A stretch of 43,796 nt of DNA from Beroe ovata (Eukaryota > Ctenophora > Nuda > Beroida > Beroidae). Shown here one piece after another: positions 1-12,085 of this stretch. The stretch is from positions 49,425 through 93,220 of the forward strand of contig CAMPET010000112.1 of assembly GCA_946803715.1 (NCBI GenBank), in the 5' to 3' direction. The notes under the pieces were generated by a model. The model worked only from the letters and a program-made list of their open reading frames with translations, did no database searches and was not told the origin of the DNA. Positions within the stretch are counted from its first letter, which is position 1. Each line of letters starts with the position of its first letter. A program made the translations under genes and the position numbers.

Positions 1-6
1 TATGGC

Positions 7-108
7 GGATCAGAAGGCTCACCCGGAATTTTATCTCTGAAAAATAGAATTTGACCCTTCTGCTCCGCACGTGGATCACAGGGTTCATCTAAGGTGAGCC
101 TTCTGATC
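7..108. repeat. Short inverted repeat
   Basis: A 17-base arm at 7-23 (ggatcagaaggctcacc) recurs as its exact reverse complement at 92-108. About 68 bases separate the arms. Related wording (gatccac, gatcc) continues to about 163, so this may be part of a small foldback or MITE-like element cut by the window edge. It lies upstream of, or in an intron of, the WDTC1-like gene. Confidence 0.6.
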
Positions 109-160
109 CACGTGGCGCTTCTCTGGGGTCAAGTCAAAATTCGGTGATCCTCCTGATCCA

Positions 161-372
161 CCTTAGTGTGTATCTGTGTGCGTGTGTACCTATCTGTGTG
201 TATCTGTGTGTGTGTGTGTATCTGTGTGTATCTGTGTGTGTGTGTGTGTGTGTGTGTATCTGTGTTTGTGTTTGTATCTGTGTTTGTGTTTGTGTCAGTG
301 ACTGTGTCAGTGGCTGGGTCTGTGTGTCTGAGTCTGAGTATGCAGCTGTTTCTGTGTCTGTGTATCTGGTTA
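161..372. repeat. TG-rich microsatellite / compound simple repeat
   Basis: Imperfect (TG)n mixed with TGTATC and TGTTTG units. The open frames across it are cysteine/valine-rich low-complexity artefacts and are not annotated as genes. It ends about 70 bases before the first recognisable WDTC1 exon and is probably intronic. Confidence 0.85.
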
Positions 373-439
373 AGCTATTTATTCAACAGATCCTGTTGTA
401 AACAACGCAGAATTGTTCGACTGCATTGACTTTCAACAG

Positions 440-1470
440 AGGTATCTCGGCCATTGCAACTGTAAAACTGACATCAAGGAAGCTAACTTCTTCGGCCCAA
501 ATCAGGTTCATTTTTATCAAATTTAGAACCAACTCAATTTGTCCCGGTTGTAAGCTGGCTCCCTATTCAACCTCCCCCCTCCCTGCTCAGGAATACATCA
601 TGGCGGGGAGCGATGACCGGTACATCTTCTTCTGGGACCGACTGACTTGTGAAGTGTTGCGTGTGTACAGGGGAGACAACACGCTGGTAAACTGTGTCCA
701 GCCACACCCATACCTTCCCTTCATCGCCTCTTCGGGTATTTTACTTGCGATTCAGCACGTATCAACTGGTTACTGGGGCAATGTTTTTTCGGAAAAACTA
801 ACGATGTTTTTTTGGAACAGCTATAACGATTTGTACTTCTTCGGTGCAGGGTTAGAGAAAGTAGTTAAGCTCTGGTCACCGCAAGCATTTGATCCTGATA
901 ACATCATTGATATGCCGATAACAACAGACAAGGAAAGATTGACGAGGATTGCTTCTGAAAATCAGGTTTGGATCTCGTGCGGTACCAATAACACTGCCTG
1001 ATCTGAGTGAGCTTATAACTATATCTGAGTGAGCTTATAACTATAACTTATAGTATAAGAACAGTAGCATTGTGCAAGATATGTATACTACTAGTCCACG
1101 CGATTTTGGGCTCACCGGCATCTCACTGAGACACTATTTACTTACGTACCTATATCCACAATTACTCCTCGTAGGAAGTCTTAACAGAAGGTGAAGCATG
1201 GTCTCTCTTAGATTTCCTTATTCGTCCCTATGTTGGATCTGACTCAGATTAGCTGGTGAGATTCTGTCGGTCTCAAATCCGTGGAGAGAGTATATTATCA
1301 GCACACAATTGATTCGCGCGCCAAACTGTGATCATCAATTTCAGGAACACATGGATAACATGAATCCGTTCCCCACATTTGCCATGATTCAGAACGCTGC
1401 TTTCCTCAACATGCTGGATGCGGATGTTTACAATTCGGGAACAGGCCGTCCCTCCTGCAATCCAAGTTAA
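440..1470 (+). CDS. WDTC1: WDTC1-like WD40 protein (DCAF9), 3' part only
   Basis: WDTC1 is a WD40/TPR protein that acts as a substrate receptor of the CUL4-DDB1 ubiquitin ligase. Four exons are seen: 440-505, 591-735, 850-965 and 1345-1470. All have AG/GT borders and compatible phases, giving the last 150 residues. The first encodes RYLGHCNCKTDIKEANFFG, the second a WD40 blade (YIMAGSDDRYIFFWDR, then VNCVQPHP), the third the next blade end (KVVKLWSP). These match the C-terminal WD repeats of the WDTC1/DCAF family, and the GHCN...TDIKEANF stretch fits WDTC1 better than DCAF5, DCAF6 or DCAF8. The last exon (EHMDNMNPFPTFAMIQ...) ends at TAA 1468-1470. The 5' exons, including the first blades and TPRs, lie left of the window. 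An alternative reading stops in frame after exon 3 (1001), but the exon 4 acceptor and phase are good. Confidence 0.8.
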
Positions 1471-2380
1471 CAATAACAAGTCGCTGTAACAATAACAAGA
1501 CAATAGCACGGGTTTCGTCATCGGGTGTCCCCGTCATCCTGATGGCTGATTCCTGATTCAGTATCATTATCAACATGTGCACACGTTGCGCGCCCCTTGT
1601 TCTAGTCCCTACTATGTGAAAAGTGAAGGGTCGAAAATGGACCGGGGCCGCAGCGCTCCGCGCTCGCGCTTTCGGATTATTTGGGTCACGCAGCGAAGGA
1701 ACATATCATCAATCACGGAGGGAAGTTTCAGTTGACGTCGTCCGTCTTCAGCGCTTAAACACTTATTATTGCAGGGCCAGATTGGATTGCCGGGACAAGG
1801 ATTCGAAATGAACATTACATTTACTGAGTTATAATTCTACTTCTTTTGAACCCCAAATGATCGTGACAATAATCGGTGATCACGTGATCGCCGTCACGCG
1901 ACCAATGTGAAATATGATTATGAACCATCCAAAGCCCACCCATGGCTGTGAGTGTGTTGTACTACTACATAGTATAATACACCATGCCCAATGCCATTTC
2001 TCTTGTGACTGTGACATGAGTGTGAGGTTGTAGTTGTACTTGTACTAAGAACTTATAGTTATACTTATAGTTAATGTTATACTTGTGGTGTCACTGTCAC
2101 CGGGTTGCAGGTTATTTTCCCTCCCTTTAATTTATTTATTTGTATGAGTATGACGACCTATGACGTATGTCAATTGTCAATGTGCGCACGACAAGTCGCG
2201 CGCCATTATTCTACTCAGTGAACTAGATGTAAAAAAGGCGTAATGTAATTGCAATGTAGGCCACGCGCGCGGCGCGGCATGTTGGGTCACGCTAGCTACA
2301 TGGGAATTATTGCATGAGTCATGCGATAATTATAAAGGGAGAGAATCGGGAAATAAAATGATCAGCAATGCTTGTCGATC
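1471..2380. other. Intergenic, no gene recognised
   Basis: Region between WDTC1 and the foldback element. There is a short GC-rich stretch near 1630-1700 and several CpG/CGCG clusters near 2180-2290, but no frame shows a protein family. The short overlapping frames on both strands near 1612-1815 have no family similarity that I can see. Confidence 0.5.
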
Positions 2381-2960
2381 GCGATGATATAGACCCTGCA
2401 CTTGTCGGGCGATGCCAGACCGCTGATGCAAGCTGAGAATAAGTTTGCGCCGCGCGCGAAACGAAATTCTCGACAGGGTCTATCATCGATCGACAAACCC
2501 TGCACTGTCGAGAATTAACATTTCGCGCGCGCGACGCAAACTTATTTTCAGAGTTGGCGTATTTGGTATTGGGGAGTTATGTAGAAATAGAATAGTTTAT
2601 CAAGAATTTTAAACTTATCAACACTACTCATTACAATCAAATTTTAGAACTGGGGGTGGTGTATGTCACACTGAAACGTTTTTAACTCACTAACAACGAC
2701 TGTTTCACTTCAAGAATTTTAAACTTATCAACACTACTCATTACAATCAAATTTGAGAACTGAAGATGGTGTATGTCACACTGAAACGTTTTTAACTCAC
2801 TAACAACGACTGTTTCACTTGCTGCATCTGTGAATTATCAGAAAATTCCAAATTCTTATTCTCAGACTTATTCGCAAACTTATTCTCAGACTAATATTTG
2901 CAAACTTATTCTCTTGCTGACGCAAGCCACTTCGCCGCTTGCGTCAGCAGTCTGGCATCC
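2381..2960. mobile_element. Foldback / MITE-like element with nested inverted repeats
   Basis: The left end 2411-2433 (gatgccagaccgctgatgca...) matches the reverse complement of 2937-2959 at 21 of 23 positions. Inside, 2437-2476 and 2505-2550 form a second long inverted repeat (arms containing aataagtttgcg, the CGCGCGCG block and ttctcgacag). A third pair flanks it (gtcgatcgcgatgat... / ...atcatcgatcgac). A hairpin at about 2914-2950 has arms tgctgacgcaag / cttgcgtcagca. There is no transposase frame. The structure suits a non-autonomous foldback DNA element; the outer limits and target-site duplication are not certain. Confidence 0.6.
2601..2820. repeat. Tandem duplication, two units of 110 bp
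   Basis: Units 2601-2710 and 2711-2820 both begin caagaattttaaacttatca and end gactgtttcactt. They differ at only a few bases near the middle. The array sits inside the foldback element, so it probably arose as internal expansion of it. Confidence 0.9.
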
Positions 2961-3489
2961 CCCTACAACCAGACATGCATGTTGCAACAGCATTGAGATT
3001 GCCACAAATTCTATTTCCATTTTTGTTGCCAGGAAGAAGGGAATTTATAAACGTGTATAAGATTTTTAGATATTCATTTGAGTATTGTCTCAAGTAGCAG
3101 CAGTTTATAACATCCGTATTTATGCCAAATCAATGCAAATGCTTTATTGCTTTATTCTGGGTACCCATACTGGGATACTTACTGGTGAAGTCTTGTAGAA
3201 TCTTGGTTGCGCTGCACTGATGGTAGGGAAAAGCCCTACAATCTACAAGTTAACATCAGAGTTAATTGATGCAGTTTTTTATTTTGTGATTCCAATCCCC
3301 TAGTGCATCGTTAGATCCCAGGAGGGCAGGGACATGGGACATGCACCACTCTGCCCTATGTGGTGATTCAGTCAATCAATCAGATTGATCCAATTCAATT
3401 CAAATACTTGTGAAGCCCTAATAGCCAAATTATTTTACCTTGTTTCTCAATTATGTTATATCAATGACTGTTCTAAGCAGCATGGAAAC
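2961..3489. other. Upstream region of TRAPPC4
   Basis: No gene is seen. The sequence is AT-rich. A splice-acceptor-like end (gttctaagcag, AG at 3479-3480) lies 9 bases before the TRAPPC4 start codon, so the transcript's 5' end may be spliced. Confidence 0.4.
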
Positions 3490-4805
3490 ATGATATACTC
3501 TGTATATATAATCAACAAGGCTGGTGGTCTCATATATGATGAAGACTTCTCAGTAAACAAATATACAGAAGAGCACACTTGGCAGGAACACCCAATTCCT
3601 CTTGTTTTTAGTGCTGATTCTGGGAAAGTACTTGTGAAATTTGGGGAGGTATTTTTGTTGCATTTTTGCTCTGTTATAGTCAATTAATCATACCCTCAAA
3701 ACTGAAAGCAAAAACTAACTATTTATTATGATCAACAGACTGGTACAGTAAAACCAGGGTATTCAGTGGTTGCTGTAAATAGGCATCCAGTGTCAGGGAC
3801 TCTAGGGCCTGGTGATATACCTGTTATTGATATTATCAATGAACCTAAGTCATATCCACTTTCAATCACATTTGGCAAGTATGTTTGGAGCAGCACTGTT
3901 CATTGCATTGATCATACTGTTATTTTGAATCTGTCTTATTATATTTTGCTACAAGTTTAAAGGATAAATCATCTGCCAGGGGGAAGATTGGTGCCAATGA
4001 AAAACTTATGCTAGCCAGCATGTTCCATTCTCTATTTGCAATTGCTTCAAAAATTTCTCCTGTAGAAGGAAGTTCTGGAATAAAGCAGATACAAACAGAA
4101 GAATTTGTTCTCAATTGCTTTCAGACCATAACAGGTATCTAATAAAATTCATCTGTAAATTGGTTGTAAACATTCAAATGCTGAATATAAATCTATATTG
4201 TAAAATCGCAAATTCTGTTTGTATGTTGTATGGGATATCTGTGTAATGAAATGCATGTGCAGACTTTGTCATTTTGAATGGAAATGCGCGTTGCTATGAT
4301 TACTAGTGGAGATGAATATGTGAGTGTTGTTAATCATTTCTGAGTTAGTGTGTTGTTGTGTGGATTGTTTTAAGGTAGGTGACCTGCCGATTTAGGTTTC
4401 TTCCCACAATTCTAAGCACTCGGCACTCACTCAACATAATGTGTCATAACATTCGGATACTAAGTATAAGCTCTCTGGACAGGTGCCCTAGTATAATTAT
4501 GATACCATATAAGGGTGTTCATAGGTCTATTTTCTTTATTATATACTAAATGCTTACCTCTTACATGTTTTTAATCAATATAAATCATCTCAGGTGTGAA
4601 GTTTTATGTCATTGTGGATCACAAACAGACAGCTACTGAGCCCCTCCTCTACAGGATATATGAACTCTACACTGACTTTGTTCTTAAAAACCCCTTCTAT
4701 CTGATTGACATGCCTATAAGATGTGAGCTTTTTGATCAGAATTTGAAAAAGGTCATTGAGCAAATAGAAAGGGCAAGTGCCTACAGTAGTGCTACATTGA
4801 CATGA
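3490..4805 (+). CDS. TRAPPC4: Trafficking protein particle complex subunit 4 (synbindin)
   Basis: TRAPPC4 is a core subunit of the TRAPP complexes, which activate Rab1/Ypt1 for ER-to-Golgi and intra-Golgi transport. Four exons: 3490-3648, 3739-3878, 3956-4134 and 4594-4805, giving 229 residues (family about 220). The N-terminus [19 protein letters not shown] is the family start. [18 protein letters not shown] and the C-terminal [25 protein letters not shown] block are near-invariant signatures of the family. I chose the ATG at 3490 because the family begins there; the longer open frame from 3385 has no similarity. The exon 3 acceptor was placed at 3955/3956 because only this keeps the frame into the [14 protein letters not shown] segment. 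Exon 2 ([20 protein letters not shown]...) covers the PDZ-like insertion found in metazoan synbindin. Confidence 0.93.
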
Positions 4806-5220
4806 ATTTTAATATCAGCCATTTCGTTCACATTTGTTGGCATCCATTTGACCTATATGAGATTAATCCTGTGTACTTAAATTGACAGAAATGTGAGATA
4901 AGTAACTGTCAGACGTCAGTGTTCACAGAAGCCCTAGTTTTCCTAGAATTGGAATGACGGATTTCCTTATTTCCTATTGTTAATAATTTGATTGATAATT
5001 GAATGTGTGGTGATTCCGTCCTGTCAAAGTGTGAATGATTAATGATTATGAACTTTCAATTGATATGACTTTTCAATTTCACTTGATTAATTGTTTTTAA
5101 CTGGCCCCCTGATGTTCTAGATGTTCATCTATTCCATCATCTCAGCAAGGTAATAATGGTTTGACTCATTACTGTATGACACATTTCGATATTTGCAAAT
5201 ATTTGTAGAATGTTTCGCCA
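4806..5220. other. TRAPPC4-SRBD1 spacer
   Basis: AT-rich, no gene seen. It ends with an acceptor-like atttgtag (AG at 5207-5208), 12 bases before the SRBD1 start codon. Confidence 0.4.
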
Positions 5221-8200
5221 ATGAGCATGTCTGCATTTACCCGTCAAAAGACTTGGATTGCATCTGCTGTGATAGCTGATACTCTGGGTGAAAGGGAAAA
5301 TTATGTCAGAAATGTGGAGAATCTTTTGAAATCCAATCACACCATCCCATTTATTGCAAGGTTCGATAAATGGTCTTTAGAGTCGGTTTTATATCTATTT
5401 GAAGAACCTTATAATATTCTAGACTGGTTCCTGATCCATAAAATTTCTTCTTCCAAAGGTACCGCAAAGAGTTAACAGGGGACATGAGTACTGAAAATCT
5501 GTTCAAGATCAATGAACAAGTGCAACGTCTTGATAATTTAGGTCAGGTGCTTGTTGGTGTATCATGAAGCAATATTGCTTACTTCAAAACAACATTTATA
5601 AATTGCAGTCTATCACAACAGAGAAGAAAATCAACAAAGCTCTATCCGACATAGAAAAACTTGGTAAACTCACCCCGGCTCTAAGTGAAGCAATTGCCTC
5701 ATCAACTACACATACTTCACTTGAACAAGGTTGAAAGAAGGCACTTTTTAGCTTGCAATGAGTTGACCAATACCTTGGAAGGTTTGTGGTGAACGTTCCA
5801 GTTGACCCTAAGTAAGTTTTATTACATCGCTCAGTGACTGCAGAGTTCAAGCCTGGTAAGAAGAAATCAAGGTCTGAGCAAGCTAAAGCATTAGGTCTTG
5901 GAGAAGCATCTGAGAGACTGCTGAATGGGGAATTGGTCAACTTCAAATTATTCGCTGATTCCAACTCTGAAATCAAATCCGTGAGGGCAGCTGTTGAAGG
6001 CACTCGAGACATTCTAGCGGAAATGCTGCGGACCAACAAGTTTGTACTCCAGCTTTGCGAGAAAATTTGTAAAGATGGAAATAATTTTACTTTGGAGTGC
6101 ACAAAATCAAAATCAAAAGCTGAAACTGATGACAGGAAAGAGAAATTTGATCAATACTTTGAATTCAAGAGAAATGTCCGAACTTTGAAGCACTTTCAAG
6201 TCATGGCAATTAATCGAGGTGAAAGTTTGAAGGCACTGAGTGTGAAGGTTATCATAGCTCCTCATGCTGAGAATATGCTGAGGCGTGAATGTGACCGTGT
6301 CTTGGTCAGACTCAGAGATGAAAACATTAAGAAAGAGGCAATTGAAGATGGATGTTCTCGACTCATTTTCCCTCTTGTGTGCAGGAGAGTTAGGTCACGC
6401 CTAACTGAGACTGCAGTTGAGAGTTCATTAGATGTTTTTTCTAGAAATCTCAAGCACCTCCTTCTCACCCCGCCGATCAAGGGAATCAAAGTGCTGGCAA
6501 TTGATCCAGGTTACGTATGAAACTAACTTTGTCACGTCTAAATGTTATAAACTTTTAATCAGAACCAGTTACCCACGTATGTACTGTTCTGACTCTCCCC
6601 TTCCAGGTTACAAACATGGCTGTAAGATAGCACTTGTCGGGAAGAAGGGGGAAGTAATAGAAACAGGCGTTCTACGTTTGCACCTAGGAAGCAATAAGGT
6701 TTGCCTGTTCACAAGATTATTCATCAAGTTATATCACATCGTACCCCCCTATAACAACCAATTAACACGCGGATAATTGTAATCAGCAAACAGCTGAGTT
6801 CACAAAGGTGGATGAGGCTAAGGTGATAAGTCTGCAGCAGAGGCACGGCTTTACAACAATTGTTATCGGCAATGGCACAGCATGTCGAGAAACAGAGGGT
6901 GCAGTTGCTAAGATGATAGGTTGGTTCTTGGTTGTGATTTGTAGCAGAAGATACAAAATGGTAACTTGGCCTGCAATACCTCCTTCACTAAGGACTTCAA
7001 ATAATGTATTTCCAGGCAAGAACCGAACTATATTCACTAGGCTCGAATAAGCTACTGAAGGGCACAGTTTATACAGTGGTTGACGAACGAGGCGCCTCGG
7101 TGTATAGTGTTACTCCTCTTGCAGAACAAGAACTTCCAGACATTGATCCAAACCAGCGTAGTGCTGTCAGCATTGGTGAGGGAGAAAATACAATCTTCAT
7201 GACATTTTTAGTTTCGTCCGGAAATATAATTAGGTATCACGTTTCACCTGTTAAGGTCGAAGACTGCTCGAACCTCTATCTGAGTATGTCAAGATTGAAC
7301 CCAAGCACCTTGGAGTTGGCCAGTACCAACATGACATAGCGCCTACCAAACTGTCAAACAGACTCGATGAAGTCGTTACTGAGGCTGTCAGTTTCACAGG
7401 TTTGAGATTTTCACAGTTCAGAATCACATTTCAGAATCATGATAGAAATGAGAATGATATCATTCAGTAGTGAAACTGATTCAATATAACAACATTGTCA
7501 CGGAGCATTCAATTTCGTCAGGTCTCGACGTTAACACGTGTGGTCAGCACTTGCTGCAGAAGATTGCAGGACTCACCAAAAGCCGAGCAGAGGCAATTAT
7601 TGCTGAAAGAAATCGTATAGGAAACTTCACCAATCGTCAACAAATCCGAGCTATTAAAGGCATCGGTCCCAAAAGTTTTGAGCAGTGCATTGGTTTCCTG
7701 AGAATTTACCCGCTCGATCTCAGTAAAGACCGAAAAGGTGTGGAACAGTGCTGTGAGAATGAAAGTTACTCAGTTGTTGCTTCTATCTAACGGCACGAAT
7801 TTCCCCAACTATGGATAGTTACTGTTAATTCATTACTGTGATGTAATGTGAACCTCGCTAATCCTGGTGATTGCTACACCTCATTCATTGCAACCGGATC
7901 AGGGAGCATTTTTTAGGTACTGACGTTGATAGATTTGGCCAGCAGCAAAAGATTGCTGGAATCACCGAAAATCAAACAGAAGCAACTATTGGCAAAAAGC
8001 GAAAGGCAGGGGCGCAAATCGGGAGAACGGCTAAACTTCAGAAAAGTGTTGCAGAGTGTAATTTCCTCGATCAAACATCAGTACACCCTGAGAGTTATCA
8101 TATTGCAGGTAAGTTATCCTGTATCCCAATTGTAATTTCATGCGTGGCATTGGCATACTAAAATCCCAGTGTAAGACTATACCTGTCTTTCATCAGTAGG

Positions 8201-8832
8201 TATATTAGCCAGAGCAGCTGCAGACTGGTCACTGGTACATAGTCACATAATTGCCTTGTTTTTTGCAATTGTTGATTGATTTATATTGGATGTTTATGTT
8301 TGCTCTTTCTATCAGAGAAGATCATCACTGATAATGGATTGGACATAGGAAATGTTGGAACAGAGGAATTTGTAGCTGCCATCAGGAGATTAGATCCAGG
8401 TTGAATTTGGAATATGCTTATATATCATACCGAATTGTAATCTGGATTTGAACTATAAAATCTTATCATTGATTGCACTGTCATGATTCAGACACAATAT
8501 CGGCTGAATGTGATCCTGCTACAAAACGACAGATTCTCTCATCTCTCTCTCAACTGACAGCTACGGACTACCGGGACCAGTTCGCTAAACCTATCTTTAG
8601 GAGCGAGATCATTTCCACTGAGGGTTTGCAGTTAGGAGTTGAGTTGGAAGGTCGAGTCAGTAACGTTACTCAGTTTGGAGCCTTTGTGGACGTTGGGCTC
8701 GAGCGAGACGGGTTAATTCATATCAGTAAAATGAAGGGACGTTCTCTGTGTTTAGGTAATAAGGTTAAGGTGAGAGTTGAGAAGAAGGATGCTAAAGGGA
8801 TCGGACTGATTTTACTTCAGGTTTTAAGCTAG
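5221..8832 (+). CDS. SRBD1: S1 RNA-binding domain-containing protein 1 (Tex-like)
   Basis: Eukaryotic relative of the bacterial RNA-binding protein Tex. Twelve exons: 5221-5360, 5459-5546, 5609-5729, 5835-6509, 6607-6698, 6787-6919, 7041-7175, 7256-7399, 7522-7737, 7917-8108, 8316-8399, 8492-8832 (786 residues; vertebrate proteins are longer at the N-terminus). In order: Tex-like N-terminal helices ([12 protein letters not shown], residues 40-55); YqgF/RNase H-like domain starting at [13 protein letters not shown] (about 332); ERGASVYSV and [13 protein letters not shown]; helix-hairpin-helix ([16 protein letters not shown] and [11 protein letters not shown], about 510-575); S1 domain ([18 protein letters not shown], about 722-783). 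The exon 7 start was set at 7041 because earlier acceptors run into a stop. Exon 10 begins with a degenerate copy of the exon 9 start. The true start could lie in an upstream exon. Confidence 0.9.
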
Positions 8833-9396
8833 TCTGTACATCATATGTTAGTCTGGTATTTAAATCAGATGCTTCCATGGGTGTTCTCAGCTGTCTGACT
8901 ACAGTGGGGTTATTCATAGCCGTCTTGTTGTAATACTATAGCCAAGCTGCATCAAGATGCAATGTCAAGAGAAATGTCAGGACTTTGGAGGAGTGGTGTC
9001 AAGAGAAGAAGTTTCAAGAGGGAGTGGTGTCAAGTGAACAGTGTGCATAACAGAAGTGATGTTGATAAAAGTATTGTCAAGAGGTAGTGATGTCGAGAGA
9101 GAATTGTCTGAGTGGTGTCAAGAGAAGTAGTGTCATAATACTATAACGTGACGTTGAAAGTGATGTTGAGAGATATATGATAGCGTGATGTTGAGAATGA
9201 TATTAATCGATTCACTGTTATTTAATTTATTCATTTTACGATGTAGGTACCTAATCCACCTGATGATTTCTTTGTTTCAAAATAGAAATAAAGGAATAAG
9301 GGATGGTTTATTGTCCATTGTTGCTCCGTTGAGATTCTTACTAAATCTTGTCTATAAATCTGTATGGGTGGGTCAGGGTAGGTAGGTATGCTGCAG
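8833..9396. other. SRBD1 3' flank with degenerate GTGGTGTCA repeats
   Basis: From about 8985 to 9175 there are scattered units such as gtggtgtcaagagaag and gtgatgttgagag. This is the same word family as the minisatellite at 39160-40310. The rest is AT-rich with no gene. Confidence 0.6.
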
Positions 9397-9534
9397 ACAG
9401 AACGGACTACTTCACCTCGATTTTATAGCTCGCTACTCAGTGATTGGAAAAAGTCGGAAAGTTCTAAACAGATCTTAATGCTTAGGAGGAATTTCAATAA
9501 CTTCGAAAATCCCAGTGATATGTTCCCTCAATAA
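9397..9534 (+). CDS. Candidate terminal coding exon, unrecognised
   Basis: After an acceptor-like ctgcag (AG 9395-9396) the frame is open for 45 codons (TERTTSPRFYSSLLSDWKK..., then ...NFNNFENPSDMFPQ) and ends at TAA 9532-9534. The composition looks protein-like: hydrophilic, with no low complexity. I do not recognise it. It could be a last exon of an unidentified gene, an alternative SRBD1 end, or chance. Confidence 0.2.
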   Translation, partial: TERTTSPRFYSSLLSDWKKSESSKQILMLRRNFNNFENPSDMFPQ

Positions 9535-10813
9535 CCATTTCTAAATACCTGTATAGTGTTAAGTGTATACCTAGTGTATATCTGGTTATGAACATGTATT
9601 ATTATAGATACCTATTAGTCTCAGAGCTCCAGAAAAAACGCAAATTCAATACCTATTACGGTGAATAGTGGCAAATCAATGAGTGGTTCGAATTCTAATT
9701 TTCGTGTGATTTTGCGAACTTGAAAAATATAACTCTGTGTTATTGTTCATCATAATATCGAGTTATAAGGTAGGTTATGGAACTGCTGACCCAACGAGTG
9801 CCGAAGGCACGAGTTATGTCAGTAGTTCTATAACATGCTTATGGTACGGCACAAATTGACGTTCATAGCTACATTTTCCGACCAAGATATTCAAAATTGG
9901 TAGTCATTAACCGTGTCAAATTGGCAAATAACTGAAGGTTTCATGCCTTCATAGTGTTCATTGTCCAATGAGCGTCGCGGAATGTGACATGCAGCGTGAC
10001 TGTTACGTTTGGTCATGTGACTTAATACTTTGATGTCATTGGCTATGGGCGAAGGCAGGGAGCTTAAACCGGTTTGCCAACTTATGGAGAACTGTATTTC
10101 ATAAGTCGGCAGACTGGTTTCAAGATCATGACTCCTACACTGAACTGTATCGATTACAAGCAAAGATTCCATGGACTTGATACTTGATTAGATTTTGCTT
10201 TGAAATTATCCTTGGCTCAGTGCCGGATATAGCACCTTTTGTTGAGATTCCGGAAACCGGTTTAGATCTCGATCACACATAGCAGCTCTGATTAGCTATC
10301 CGCTATCACGTGACAGCTACCTCGTGACTGCGTCACTCGGTTACCACGAGTGCAGACACTTCGGTGCCGTACAAATAACATTCTTTGTCAGCGTGGCATG
10401 TTACATCAATAAGGCTACGACACGAAATTTCCTAATAATATATTATGTTTTAAGGAAGAAGATTGTCGTATGATGAACACGTTGTATCGCAGCCTTGCCT
10501 AATTGTTCTACCTAAGCAGGTCCTAGGTATAATGTTATAGTCATGAGTGTGGAGATTTGCTGATACTTTCTCAGATTTGTTGATGTTTTCTGCTTGCTTT
10601 GATCAGCCATGTCATAAGATTTGATATTCTCACGTATAGATTCAAAGTATCTTATAAAATATCCACTGTGCTGTAGATAGAAATTACTGGTATACTTGGT
10701 ACTATAGGTACTTATTCCATAGTTATAACAGAATGTAGAAATTATCAATTATATAGATCGTTCAAAAATTCAGCATCGATACTTCTTTTCCCTTTTCTTG
10801 TATTAGGTATCGT
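9535..10813. other. Gene-poor stretch
   Basis: No recognisable gene. A small hairpin (gtgcc-gaa-ggcac) lies at 9799-9811. The words tacggcac near 9845 and gtgccgta near 10365 are inverted, which could mark the ends of a roughly 0.6-kb non-autonomous element; the similarity is too short to be sure. The - strand frames at 9891-10172 and 10512-10748 show no family. Confidence 0.3.
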
Positions 10814-11499
10814 TGATAAAAAAGAAATATTGTCTATCATTAAATAACTTAGTCCCTGCTTCTCAACAGTTGTTTATAGAATAATGAAAGGTTATTAGTA
10901 GCGAATAAAGTCTCCAACAGTTGGTAATAGAAAAGTGAAAGGTTATTGCCAAATAAAGTCTCCAAAATAAGTAAAACGTTTCATCAAATGTTTAGTGGAA
11001 TGGCAGTGGTTGTATCCATCACAGTCACATCTTGACTACTGCTGTACAGTCTCTTCCGCCCACAACGTTATGAAGTAGAAAACGTGATATACTAAAGTTG
11101 GATTGCTTTTTGCAGAATGTGAAAGTAAAATTGCTTTCCAATGCTTTGTGCTAAACTAACTGTTCCCATGGTGATTAATGAAATGCTGCCCCAACATTTC
11201 ATTAAAGTATTGGAAAATTATTATATGTTTTGTGCATGATTATTCGACCAGTACATGATACATACCCTCTGATGACGGCACAATTTCCTCCGTTAGCATC
11301 ATGGTAATGCTGTAATGATTATAGATAACATCATCATAGCTCACGTCATGCTATCATTACTTTTCCTAATAGAAATTCACAATGTGTTATGAGAGGTACC
11401 TAACACATTTCAGCTTCATATTAATATCAATAATGGTTTATTTGGGGGAACCTATCACTGCATTTCACGATTTCAATGTGACAGAGGTTTTAATGTGAC

Positions 11500-12085
11500 A
11501 GAGGTGCTTCCCTGAGGAACTGAAGAACTATCGTCCTATCTCCAACTTGTCATTTATTGTGCTCGCTAGACCTAAAGAACATCTTGAAAAGAACAACCTC
11601 AACATACCTCAACAATCTGCGTATAAAAAGAACTATTCTACTGAAACTATTCTTCTCAAAGTAACTAATGACTTATTGCTTGCTTGTGACAGCAGATCAG
11701 CCACTTAACTGTGCTGATGATGCTCGACCTGTCAGCAGCATTTGACACTGTAGATCATCGAAGGTACCTGATATCTTGAGCAAGGAAATTCGGATAGGAG
11801 GCGCTGCTCTAAAGTGGCTAAAAAGTTTCACTGGTCGTTCTCAACGCACTAGACTTGGAAATGCGGTTAGTGAAACAATTACTCTCCAATTTGGCGTTCC
11901 ACAAGGCTCTGAACTTGGCCCTATATTGTTCAACATCTATCTCACTTCCCAAAATGACAGTAGTGTACTAATTTGCACTCAGCTGACGCCTCATGCTACT
12001 CAGACTACCAATGAACCGTTGGATTTGCCTCCGCTGATGAGTGTGCGTACCGACACTCAGCTCAGCCTCATGTTATAAGTACCAC
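11500..12085 (+). mobile_element. Decayed non-LTR retrotransposon reverse transcriptase (left copy)
   Basis: Frames encode FPEELKNYRPISNL, then LDLSAAFDTVDH, then a GVPQGSELGPILFNIYLTS block. These are reverse transcriptase motifs of CR1/L2/Jockey-type LINEs. Frameshifts near 11690-11710 and a stop at 11778 break the frame, and the YADD motif is eroded (a DTQL remnant near 12050-12065). In this copy the conserved GS-V-LGP has become GS-E-LGP. It is a dead fragment. Confidence 0.85.

Noticed and set aside
144-429. Two overlapping + strand frames rich in Cys, Val and Leu
   Set aside because: They are translations of a TG microsatellite; only the end of the region (from 440) is a real exon, in another context.
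5596-6489. - strand frames of 168 and 75 codons
   Set aside because: Antisense shadows of the large SRBD1 exon 4.
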